A DNA stretch of 6,423 bases from Cyanobacteria bacterium RUI128 (GCA_024695725.1 JAILHQ010000069.1:1-6423), one strand, 5' to 3'; positions 1-5,097 are shown, counted from the stretch's first letter. The notes: generated by a model from the sequence alone, not told the origin. Numbers and translations: made by a program.

Positions 1-1
1 T

Positions 2-799
2 CAAGGTGCAAAACCGGGTGACGGCGGTATGCTTATGGCAAATAAGGTTGCAAAATACGTTCAGGAAATCAGAGGGGTTCCGAAAGCAGATTTGCTCAGC
101 CCTCCGACACATCAGGGCTTGTACTCTATAGAAGAAAGCGTTCAGAAAATGTTCCTGTCAATGAATGCGGCCTTTAACTTCAAGGTGCCTGTTGCTATTA
201 AAGTTGCGGCATCTGTAACAAGCGTATCAGTTTATAACAACCTGCTTCGTGACCCATACAATATAGTAGGCGGGTTCTTCTTAGACGGACTTGCTGCAGG
301 AACGGGTGCGGCTCACGAAATATCACTGAACCACACAGGGCACACTATAACATCAAAACTCAGAGATTGTTATAAGGCTGCCATCAAACAGGGACGTCAG
401 GGTGAAATACCTATCTTTGCAGGCGGTGGTTTAGGTCAGACGGGAAGTTTTGCGGCTGATGCCTTTAAACTCATTTGCTTAGGCGCAAACGGGGTATTTT
501 CAGGCAGATTACTTCTTCAAATAGCAGGCTGTGTCGGGAACGATACCGAACGTTGTAACGCTTGTAATACAGGGCTTTGTCCTGCAGGTATAGCAAGTCA
601 GGACGTTTGCCTGACTAAGAGATTAGATATCGATAAAGTTGCTCAAAATCTTGTTAACTACTTTATCGCAACAGATTTGGAACTCAGAAAACTTATGGCT
701 CCGACAGGATGTTCAACACTTCCTATTGGTCGATCGGATACCTTGATTACGGTTGATAAAAACGTCGCTGACAGACTTGATATCCAATACGTCTGCTAG
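2..799 (+). CDS. Glutamate synthase FMN/Fe-S domain subunit, 5'-partial
   Basis: C-terminal 265 residues of a glutamate synthase central/FMN domain protein. The frame is open to the left edge (reads QGAKPGDGGMLMANK), so the ATG at 29 is internal and the gene starts outside the window. Seen, numbering from that ATG: the family-typical SPP.H..YSIE segment (24-36), a G-rich GLAAGTGAA stretch (88-95) matching the family's DGGTGAS region, AGGGLGQTGSFAADAFKLICLGA (131-153, FMN phosphate region), and a cysteine cluster C168-X7-C176-X2-C179-X4-C184 followed by PAGIASQ. This corresponds to the 3Fe-4S region of glutamate synthases (usually C-X5-C-X4-C, then CPVGVATQ) but has an extra Cys and wider spacing. 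Known for the family: 2-oxoglutarate plus ammonia from glutamine gives glutamate, with electrons from a reduced partner. It ends without a GXGXG domain; that domain is the next gene, 6 nt downstream, as in split archaeal-type enzymes. Cytosolic. Family is confident; electron donor is not visible. Confidence 0.9.
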   Translation, partial: QGAKPGDGGMLMANKVAKYVQEIRGVPKADLLSPPTHQGLYSIEESVQKMFLSMNAAFNFKVPVAIKVAASVTSVSVYNNLLRDPYNIVGGFFLDGLAAGTGAAHEISLNHTGHTITSKLRDCYKAAIKQGRQGEIPIFAGGGLGQTGSFAADAFKLICLGANGVFSGRLLLQIAGCVGNDTERCNACNTGLCPAGIASQDVCLTKRLDIDKVAQNLVNYFIATDLELRKLMAPTGCSTLPIGRSDTLITVDKNVADRLDIQYVC

Positions 800-805
800 G
801 GGTAA

Positions 806-1909
806 ATGGGTAAATATAGAGGTAATAATAGGATCGTGGAAAAGATTGTAATAAACGGATTAAAAGATAACGACAGAATGTCAACACAGGCACTTCTTCA
901 GCTGATAGAAGAAAAAATTGGAGAAGGTTACACAGATTTTGAAATTAATGCATGCGGTCAGCACGACATTGGCGGTTCTTCCTGGGCAAAAGAGAAAGGA
1001 AAAGAACTGAACTTTTACATCACTAACCCCGGTCAAAGGGTTGGTGCAATGGCACGCAAGGGAACAAATATATACGTAAATGGTTCAACCCCTGCAGATG
1101 TAGGCTGGCTCAATTCAGGTGCAAAGATTATTGTAAAGGGTGACTGCGGAGATACGGCAGCACATTGTGCCGCAAGCGGCAAAATTTACGTATCGGGCAG
1201 GGTAGGAACTCGCTCGGGCGCACTGATGAAACACGATCCTAAATTTGAAACACCTGAACTTTGGGTACTTAAAAATACCGGCTCTTTCAGTTTTGAATTT
1301 ATGGGCGGCGGTATTGCCGTTGTCTGCGGTTACGACTGTGCAGGAATTAAATCAATATTAGGCAAAAGAGCCTGTGTAGGTATGGTAGGCGGAGTAATCT
1401 ATTTCAGAGGGCCTGTTCACGATATCGCCAGAACCGTTTCTATAAAAGATTTGGACGATGATGATAAGAAATTCCTTAAATCAGGGATGAAAGAGTTCCT
1501 GACGGCAATTGATAAAAAAGGGCTGGCTGATACCCTGCTGGACTTTACCGAATGGCACAAGATTGTACCGTTACCGGCAGAAGAAAAAACTAAAAAGATG
1601 TCAGTGAAAGAATTCAGAGAAACACAATGGATAGAAGGCGGTATCTTCGGGGACTTTATCGAAGACGACCTGACTATTTATCCGCTTGCGGCAGCAGGAA
1701 AAGGCAGACTTAAACAACCTGTCTGGAACAAAGAATTATGTGTTAACTGTGAATTATGTATAAAAAATTGTCCTAACAGCGCGATTACAAAAGACGAAAA
1801 CAAGGTCTATACAAGCTGTGACGAAAAGTGTATCGGCTGTTCGATTTGTGCAACGGTTTGTCCTAAATCAGCATGGACAATGCAGAACAACAAAAAAGAA
1901 ATTTCCTAG
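806..1909 (+). CDS. Glutamate synthase GXGXG-domain subunit fused to 2[4Fe-4S] ferredoxin
   Basis: A 367-residue protein. Residues about 44-215 form a GXGXG (glutamate synthase alpha-domain) beta-helix: GQHDIGGSSW, NPGQRVGAMARKGTNIYVNG, GDCGDTAAHCAASGKIYVSG, GRVGTRSGALMKHD, MGGGIAVVCGYD and VGMVGGVIYFRG show the repeated G-x-G/x-V turns. After a linker (about 216-305) comes a bacterial-type ferredoxin: C312-X2-C315-X2-C318-X3-C322-P and C342-X2-C345-X2-C348-X3-C352-P, enough for two 4Fe-4S clusters. Known: the GXGXG domain is structural in glutamate synthase. Inferred: the ferredoxin passes electrons to the FMN subunit encoded just upstream. An in-frame TAA directly precedes ATG 806, and AGGGG at 798-802 overlaps the upstream stop, so the genes are probably co-transcribed and translationally linked. 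The next Met (878) would remove 24 residues. In the archaeal three-subunit enzymes I recall, the ferredoxin usually sits on the FMN subunit, so this placement is notable. Confidence 0.9.
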   Translation: MGKYRGNNRIVEKIVINGLKDNDRMSTQALLQLIEEKIGEGYTDFEINACGQHDIGGSSWAKEKGKELNFYITNPGQRVGAMARKGTNIYVNGSTPADVGWLNSGAKIIVKGDCGDTAAHCAASGKIYVSGRVGTRSGALMKHDPKFETPELWVLKNTGSFSFEFMGGGIAVVCGYDCAGIKSILGKRACVGMVGGVIYFRGPVHDIARTVSIKDLDDDDKKFLKSGMKEFLTAIDKKGLADTLLDFTEWHKIVPLPAEEKTKKMSVKEFRETQWIEGGIFGDFIEDDLTIYPLAAAGKGRLKQPVWNKELCVNCELCIKNCPNSAITKDENKVYTSCDEKCIGCSICATVCPKSAWTMQNNKKEIS

Positions 1910-1941
1910 CAAAAATTTTTATGTTAATTCGTTAAACCAGT

Positions 1942-2295
1942 ATGAAAATCGGTTTTTTAAATTTAGCGAACAGTAATTGCAATACGTTTTCGACAGGCAG
2001 AACTACTTCTTCACCTGCGTTTTGCGGTAATTCGCCGCAGAAACTTATCCAAAAGATTCAATCAACAGAGAATTGTAAACATGTCCATCTTTCTTTTGAT
2101 GAAGTGGCAAAAATATACAAATATTTAGGTTATGATGTGTTGATGAGACGCGGATCACATGCAATTATTCCTCTCAACGAAAAAGCCAACTTGCCACTGC
2201 CGATTCCTCATAAAGATAAATATGTATCTCCGTTTGATATAAAACGATTAAAATGCATTATTAACGGGGATATTGAAGGAGCTCTTAAACCGTAG
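1942..2295 (+). CDS. Orphan HicA-like (YcfA) protein with N-terminal tag
   Basis: A 117-residue protein. Residues about 49-117 fit the HicA/YcfA double-stranded-RNA-binding-like fold: a helix with LSFDEVAKIYKYLGYDV, the hallmark strand MRRGSHAII with the presumed catalytic His73, then PLPIPH and a closing helix (SPFDIKRLKCIINGD). HicA toxins are small mRNA interferases of about 60-80 residues normally paired with HicB. Here the first 48 residues are an extra Ser/Thr/Asn-rich low-complexity segment containing SPAFCGN (24-30). No HicB-like ORF lies on either side, so a conventional toxin-antitoxin pair is not supported; it could be a domesticated RNA-binding protein or have a distant partner. 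The start is uncertain: no clear Shine-Dalgarno precedes ATG 1942, although an upstream ATG (1921) ends after four codons. It lies 32 nt after the glutamate synthase gene and might be read through from it. Family assignment is good; activity is unknown. Confidence 0.75.
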   Translation: MKIGFLNLANSNCNTFSTGRTTSSPAFCGNSPQKLIQKIQSTENCKHVHLSFDEVAKIYKYLGYDVLMRRGSHAIIPLNEKANLPLPIPHKDKYVSPFDIKRLKCIINGDIEGALKP

Positions 2296-2299
2296 CGAC

Positions 2300-2330
2300 T
2301 TGGGGTAGTGAAGTTTTCATTTACTCCCAA
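2300..2330 (+). other. Imperfect hairpin after the HicA-like gene
   Basis: The arm TTGGGGTAGTGAA (2300-2312) pairs with 2316-2330 (ends CTCCCAA), with a 3-nt loop, two one-base bulges and two G-T pairs. It begins 5 nt after the stop codon, where a terminator would be expected, but an A-rich run rather than a T run follows on this strand. It may be a weak terminator or an mRNA 3'-end stabiliser. Confidence 0.35.
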
Positions 2331-2461
2331 AAGAAAAAGTTTGCTAGCGGATTTGCGGTAGTGTGACGGTTGCGTAGCAACCTAACACGTAAGTAGGAGC
2401 AAAACCACGCTTTTGCGACTACACGCATAATCCAAGACTACTAAAAAGAAAAAGTTTGCTA
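2329..2461. repeat. 18-bp direct repeat flanking a hairpin pair
   Basis: AAAAGAAAAAGTTTGCTA occurs at 2329-2346 and again, identically, at 2444-2461. Between the copies are two consecutive hairpins (2361-2388 and 2393-2422). On the minus strand, the right copy forms the 3' arm and T run of the terminator at 2443-2476. The left copy keeps the T run but not the inverted arm, so it may be a remnant of a duplicated terminator or one end of an inserted element. Confidence 0.6.
2361..2422. repeat. Twin hairpin (REP-like) element
   Basis: Hairpin 1: GTGT (2361-2364) pairs with ACAC (2385-2388), then GGTTGC (2368-2373), loop GTA, GCAACC (2377-2382). Hairpin 2: GTAG (2393-2396), GA, GCAAAA (2399-2404), loop of 6, TTTTGC (2411-2416), GA, CTAC (2419-2422). 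The two GA dinucleotides face each other and would form tandem G-A mismatches inside the stem. Neither hairpin carries a T run. The sequence is locally more GC-rich than its flanks, as in palindromic interspersed repeats. Whether it recurs elsewhere in the genome cannot be seen here. Confidence 0.5.
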
Positions 2462-2476
2462 AGAAACTTAGCAAAC
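2443..2476 (-). terminator. Rho-independent terminator, leftward
   Basis: Perfect 10-bp inverted repeat GTTTGCTAAG (2454-2463) / CTTAGCAAAC (2467-2476) with a 3-nt loop. Read on the minus strand it is followed by TTTTTCTTTTT (2453-2443). It would end transcripts arriving from the right: either the membrane protein gene (stop at 2709, a 230-nt trailer) or the candidate small RNA proposed at 2443-2587. Confidence 0.75.
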
Positions 2477-2587
2477 ATTAAATAAACACGAGGATATTAA
2501 GAGAGAGTATAAAAAGAATTTTTTGTTTAGTCCCTATCTTTCGATATTCGACTCTTATTCCTCGATCCAACTATTAAATTTAATTCC
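2443..2587 (-). ncRNA. Candidate structured small RNA, copy A
   Basis: Proposed about 145-nt transcript, start estimated about 7 nt after the TATATA of the promoter-like module (2594-2599). In transcript order: CGGGAATTAA; a stem in which CGAGGA-AT-AAGAG (2564-2552) pairs with CTCTT-AATA-TCCTCG (2503-2489), 13 bp with two single-A bulges; inside it a hairpin with AGTC/GACT and TATC-GAAA-GATA (a GNRA tetraloop); an unpaired ACTAAAC..AAAAAATT segment; then the terminator. Copy B at 4958-5097 has the same order and similar spacing. No ORF of note is present. The alternative is simply the 3' trailer of the membrane protein mRNA. I cannot match it to a named RNA family. Confidence 0.4.
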
Positions 2588-2620
2588 CGTACTTATATAA
2601 AGTATTTTTGGATCGAAGAA
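2558..2620. repeat. Inverted repeat with 37-bp AT-rich spacer
   Basis: TTCCTCGATCCAA (2558-2570) and TTGGATCGAAGAA (2608-2620) are complementary at 12 of 13 positions. The repeat brackets the presumed -10/start region of candidate RNA copy A. Its left arm overlaps the CGAGGA strand of that RNA's main stem, so the two pairings would be mutually exclusive in a read-through transcript. Confidence 0.55.
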
Positions 2621-2646
2621 TTGCGTCACATGACATATTCTTTACA
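2594..2646 (-). promoter_or_regulatory. Promoter-like module, copy A
   Basis: On the minus strand: TGTAAAGAA (2646-2638), 14 nt, CAATTC (2623-2618), 12 nt, ATACTTTATATA (2605-2594). The same three-part arrangement occurs at 5104-5159 and 3426-3480. TATATA could be the -10 box. The upstream boxes do not look like a standard TTGACA, so this may be an organism-specific promoter type or an operator-plus-promoter. Confidence 0.4.
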
Positions 2647-2708
2647 GTCTGAAATATAGTATATACCTATGTATATATGGGGATACCGTTCCCGAGGGTT
2701 GTCATTTC

Positions 2709-3386
2709 TTACGCTGCGCTTGTTATGTCAAGTTTTTGACCGACTTGAGACTGTTTGAGGAAAGGATTGTTGTTAGCCTGAGCTTCTTGTTTAGCAGCTT
2801 CTTCTTCAGCTTTCTTTTCTCTGAAAGATTTACCGATGATAGGAGCCGTAAGCATACTTGCTGCGATAGGGAGGGCAAACATTCCGAGCATACCGAATGC
2901 TGCGCTTCCGACAGATGCTGCAAGAGAGAATACACCCATATTCAACAGAGCCTTACCAGCTTCTTTGATACCGCCCCAGATACCTTCTTCTTTTGTTCTG
3001 CCGACGATATCAGGAATTGATTGTGCAAACCATAATGCGTTCATAGCGAACGGCATTAATTTACCCAATGGTTTCATAGCACCTTTGAGTTTAGAGAGGA
3101 TACCGGTTCCGGATTTCCAGCCTGCAGACATTTGACCGGGAGTAGCTTTAAAAGTACCGATTAAGTTCTTTAAGAACCCGCCTGATGCAGCCATTTGAGC
3201 ATTTGTTTTGTTAAACCCTTTGGTAAAACCTGCACCAACAGCTTTCGGAAGTGAAATACCTGCTCTTGAACGAGCTTTAATCGCCTGACCGATTTCCTTA
3301 CCCATTACTTCTGAGCCTGTACCGAACAAAAAGTTCGCACCGTACTCACCACAACGTCTAACTGTACTGAAAACACCGCTAACCAT
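2709..3386 (-). CDS. Unrecognised Gly/Ala-rich membrane-prone protein
   Basis: A 225-residue protein of no family I recognise. Residues 1-145 are basic and rich in Gly, Ala and Lys with amphipathic stretches (such as ISLPKAVGAGFTKGF and ILSKLKGAMKPLGKLMPFAM). Residues about 147-185 carry no charge until the last position and are made of small and aliphatic residues (GVFSLAASVGSAAFGMLGMFALPIAA...), long enough for one long or two short membrane helices with Gly/Ala packing. The tail 186-204 is highly charged (REKKAEEEAAKQEAQ) and could be helical or coiled. There is no signal peptide or lipobox. ATG 3386 is supported by AAGGTG at 3400-3395, 8 nt upstream. A promoter-like module lies about 40-90 nt upstream, divergent from rarA. 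The composition recalls membrane-inserting or scaffold-type proteins, but no function can be assigned. The gene itself is convincing because of its length, ribosome site and downstream terminator. Confidence 0.75.
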   Translation of the reverse strand: MVSGVFSTVRRCGEYGANFLFGTGSEVMGKEIGQAIKARSRAGISLPKAVGAGFTKGFNKTNAQMAASGGFLKNLIGTFKATPGQMSAGWKSGTGILSKLKGAMKPLGKLMPFAMNALWFAQSIPDIVGRTKEEGIWGGIKEAGKALLNMGVFSLAASVGSAAFGMLGMFALPIAASMLTAPIIGKSFREKKAEEEAAKQEAQANNNPFLKQSQVGQKLDITSAA

Positions 3387-3394
3387 AATCTTGA

Positions 3395-3400
3395 CACCTT
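3395..3400 (-). promoter_or_regulatory. Ribosome binding site of the membrane protein gene
   Basis: AAGGTG on the minus strand, 8 nt before ATG 3386. It fixes the start of the 225-residue protein. Confidence 0.65.
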
Positions 3401-3425
3401 ACATAATGAAACACTAACTTGTACC

Positions 3426-3480
3426 ATGATAAAGTATTTTTTTTTGAAGAATTTGCTATTTTTATATTTAATTGTAACAA
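3426..3480 (-). promoter_or_regulatory. Promoter-like module, copy C, for the membrane protein gene
   Basis: On the minus strand: TTGTTACAA (3480-3472, an interrupted palindrome), 16 nt, CAAATTC (3455-3449), 11 nt (largely a poly-A run), ATACTTTATCAT (3437-3426). With TATCAT as -10, transcription would start near 3419, giving a leader of about 33 nt that includes the AAGGTG site. Correct placement before a real gene is what supports reading the other two copies as promoters. The TTGTAACAA palindrome also lies just upstream of the putative rarA promoter and could serve both directions. Confidence 0.45.
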
Positions 3481-3497
3481 ATGTAAAGTTTAATTTA

Positions 3498-3506
3498 TGC
3501 TATCAT
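3498..3506 (+). promoter_or_regulatory. Extended -10 promoter of rarA
   Basis: TGCTATCAT fits the extended -10 pattern TGnTAnnnT. It ends 6 nt before ATG 3513, so transcription would begin at or next to the start codon, implying a leaderless mRNA. No good -35 box lies 16-18 nt upstream, and no Shine-Dalgarno precedes the ATG, which is consistent with this reading. Confidence 0.4.
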
Positions 3507-3512
3507 TTAATT

Positions 3513-4745
3513 ATGGCAGATTTATTTACGGAACTGGAGCAACAGAACAAACAAATCCCATTGGCAGAACTATTGAGACCAAAGACTCTGGACGAGTTTT
3601 TAGGCCAGTCAAACGTCATTGCCAAAAATTCGCCGTTAATGAATTTGATTAAATCTCAGCGTCTTTTTTCGCTGATACTATGGGGAACCCCCGGTTGCGG
3701 AAAAACAACTTTGGCAAGACTTATTGCAAATCAGGTAAACGCACAATTTATTGAGCTTTCAGCAGTATCTTCCGGGATAAAAGATATCAAAGAAACCGTA
3801 GAGAAGGCAAATGATGCGCTCAGATACGGTCAAAAGACCATTTTGTTCATAGACGAAATTCACAGATATTCAAAGACTCAGCAGGACGTACTTCTGCCGT
3901 ATATAGAAGACGGAACGCTTTACCTTATCGGTTCGACCACGGAAAACCCGTCTTTTCAGGTAGCGCCTGCACTAATTTCAAGGGTACAAATCATCAGACT
4001 TAATTCTATTGATGATGAAAGTATGGCAAAGATTATCAACAACGGATTTAACTACCTTGAAAAGAACCATCAGCCGATAGAATACGACGAAGAAGTAACA
4101 AAATTCATTATCAACAACGCAAGAGGTGATGCAAGAACTGCATTGAATATGGTTGAGAACTCGTATTTTGCGAGCAATTTTTCAAACAATTTCAGACAGC
4201 TTTCGGTTGAGATATTAGAAAGTATTACCCAGAAACGCAACACAAGATATTCAAGACAGGAACATTATGATTTTGCATCAGCTTTTCAGAAAAGTTTAAG
4301 AGGAAGTGATCCTGATGCTGCGATATATTATCTGGCAAAGATGATAGAGGCGGGGGAAGATCCGAGATTTATTGCGAGAAGACTTATTGTATGCTCGGCA
4401 GAAGATATCGGCAACGCCGATCCGCAGGCGCTGAATATCGCACTCAATGCCCATAAAGCAGTTGAGATACTGGGGCTTCCGGAGGGTAGAATCCCGCTTG
4501 CGCAGGCTGTAATTTATGTGGCTAAAGCACCGAAGTCTAATCAGGCTATTATGGCTATAGACTCAGCACTTGCCGATATCCATAGCGGACTTGATTATCC
4601 GCCCCCGATGCACCTGAGAGATTCACATTATAAAGATGCATCAAAATACGGGTTCGGAACAGGTTATGTGTACTCTCACGACCACCCCGATGTTGAACAA
4701 CAGTTCATGCCTGACGAACTGAAAGATAGGAAGTATTTAGATTAA
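3513..4745 (+). CDS. rarA: Replication-associated recombination protein A (RarA/MgsA), AAA+ ATPase
   Basis: A 410-residue protein; the family is usually about 420-450. Order of parts: N-terminal PLAELLRPKTLDEFLGQ (16-32), Walker A GTPGCGKT (58-65), Walker B LFIDEIHR (111-118), sensor 1 STTENPSF (141-148, Asn145), arginine finger in ALISR (Arg157), sensor 2 GDARTALN (205-212, Arg208). Then comes the MgsA/RarA C-terminal tetramerisation region with SLRGSDPDAAIYYLAKMIEAG, RLIVCSAEDIGNADP, LGLPEGRIPLAQAVIYVA, and the terminal YGFGTGYVYSHDHPD. Known role: a tetrameric ATPase, related to eukaryotic WRNIP1/Mgs1, that acts at stalled replication forks and DNA ends. ATG 3513 is chosen because MADLFTEL begins family-like sequence. 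The same frame is open back to ATG 3426, but those 29 codons encode an AT-driven FLKNLLFLYLIV stretch overlapping promoter elements. All key residues are present. Confidence 0.95.
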   Translation: MADLFTELEQQNKQIPLAELLRPKTLDEFLGQSNVIAKNSPLMNLIKSQRLFSLILWGTPGCGKTTLARLIANQVNAQFIELSAVSSGIKDIKETVEKANDALRYGQKTILFIDEIHRYSKTQQDVLLPYIEDGTLYLIGSTTENPSFQVAPALISRVQIIRLNSIDDESMAKIINNGFNYLEKNHQPIEYDEEVTKFIINNARGDARTALNMVENSYFASNFSNNFRQLSVEILESITQKRNTRYSRQEHYDFASAFQKSLRGSDPDAAIYYLAKMIEAGEDPRFIARRLIVCSAEDIGNADPQALNIALNAHKAVEILGLPEGRIPLAQAVIYVAKAPKSNQAIMAIDSALADIHSGLDYPPPMHLRDSHYKDASKYGFGTGYVYSHDHPDVEQQFMPDELKDRKYLD

Positions 4746-4760
4746 CCACTAATATATACA

Positions 4761-4797
4761 CGTCATTGCGAGGAGCCGTGGCGACGTGGCAATCCAG
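4761..4797. repeat. Palindromic interspersed repeat (CGTCATTGCGAGG type)
   Basis: Begins CGTCATTGCGAGGAGCCGTG and ends GGCAATCCAG. ATTGC and GGCAAT at the ends are complementary around a GC-rich centre, and the GC content is far above the flanks. Elements with this CGTCATTGCGAGG...GCAATCC signature are widespread in intergenic DNA of many unrelated bacteria (known to me in general terms; no search was done). It sits 15 nt after the rarA stop. Confidence 0.65.
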
Positions 4798-4820
4798 CCG
4801 ATTAATGGGGAATTATTACT

Positions 4821-4881
4821 CCTCTCCCGCATAACTACGAAATCATAGATTTCTTGCTCTGCTCCCTCTCCCAAGTCGTAG
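4821..4881. repeat. Compound repeat: CCTCTCCC pair and nested hairpins
   Basis: CCTCTCCC occurs at 4821-4828 and 4865-4872. Within the segment, GAAATC-ATA-GATTTC (4839-4853) is a perfect 6-bp hairpin, and CTACGA (4835-4840) is complementary to TCGTAG (4876-4881). It probably forms part of the same repeat-rich insertion as 4761-4797. No ORF is seen. Confidence 0.4.
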
Positions 4882-4894
4882 AGGTTAGTATCAC

Positions 4895-4947
4895 TTAATA
4901 TCTTAATATCTTAGTGCCTTATACTATTTACCCCTGTATTTACCCCT
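4895..4947. repeat. Short tandem duplications
   Basis: TTAATATC is repeated back to back (4895-4902, 4903-4910). TATTTACCCCT occurs twice with a 12-bp period (4925-4935, 4937-4947). These look like recent slippage duplications in non-coding DNA. Nothing else is recognised between the rarA stop and the terminator at 4958 apart from the repeats listed separately. Confidence 0.6.
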
Positions 4948-4957
4948 CCCACAATGC

Positions 4958-4991
4958 AAAAAAGACAAGTGGTGGCTAATCACTTGTCTTT
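4958..4991 (-). terminator. Strong leftward Rho-independent terminator
   Basis: Perfect 11-bp inverted repeat AAAGACAAGTG (4961-4971) / CACTTGTCTTT (4981-4991) with a 9-nt loop. On the minus strand the stem ends in TTTTTT (4963-4958). On the plus strand only TTT follows, so leftward use is favoured, although weaker termination of rarA read-through is possible. No minus-strand protein gene lies to its right before 5925, which points to a non-coding transcript. Confidence 0.75.
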
Positions 4992-5097
4992 AAACTGAAT
5001 ATGAATATCAAAGAAAACCGCAACTTAATTTTTTAACTTAGTTTAGTGATAAACAGAATCTAATCTTACAATTCATAAATATCCCTTAAATCCCGCT
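4958..5097 (-). ncRNA. Candidate structured small RNA, copy B
   Basis: Proposed about 140-nt transcript. In order: GCGGGATTTAA near the 5' end; a stem TATGAAT (5077-5071) with ATTCATA (5006-5000), then an internal loop and AAGA (5067-5064) with TCTT (5014-5011); a hairpin GTTTA-TCAC-TAAAC; the segment ACTAAAC..AAAAAATT; then the terminator. Compared with copy A, the outer stem has different bases but still pairs, AAGA/TCTT is kept, and the distances from terminator to AATTTTTT to TCCCG (plus-strand reading) are about 35 and 64 nt versus 40 and 68 nt. An orphan strong terminator plus a promoter-like module make this the better supported copy. Family unknown; it does not obviously match 6S RNA or another class I know. 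Confidence 0.45.

Noticed and set aside
2329..2476. CRISPR-like array from the repeated AAAAGAAAAAGTTTGCTA
   Set aside because: Only two copies, 115 bp apart, with hairpins between them rather than unique spacers, and no cas genes.
2296..2708. A HicB antitoxin after the HicA-like gene
   Set aside because: No ORF with HicB-like sequence could be read in this stretch on either strand.
2736..3135. Plus-strand ORFs opposite the membrane protein gene (2736-3020 and 2836-3135), and a shifted minus-strand ORF at 2723-2935
   Set aside because: They are antisense or out-of-frame shadows with no ribosome site or recognisable motif, while the 225-residue minus-strand frame has good start signals.
3472..3490. 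An NtcA-type nitrogen-control site (GTA-N8-TAC) in the rarA/membrane-protein divergent region
   Set aside because: GTA at 3474 is not followed by TAC at the required distance; only the TTGTAACAA palindrome is present.
3426..3512. Upstream ATG giving RarA a 29-residue hydrophobic N-terminal extension
   Set aside because: The family begins near MADLFTEL. The extension is AT-driven, has no ribosome site and overlaps promoter-like elements of both directions.
4958..5097. Assignment of the candidate RNA as 6S RNA
   Set aside because: Length is shorter than usual 6S, the ends do not pair across the whole molecule and I see no convincing large central bubble. Left unnamed.
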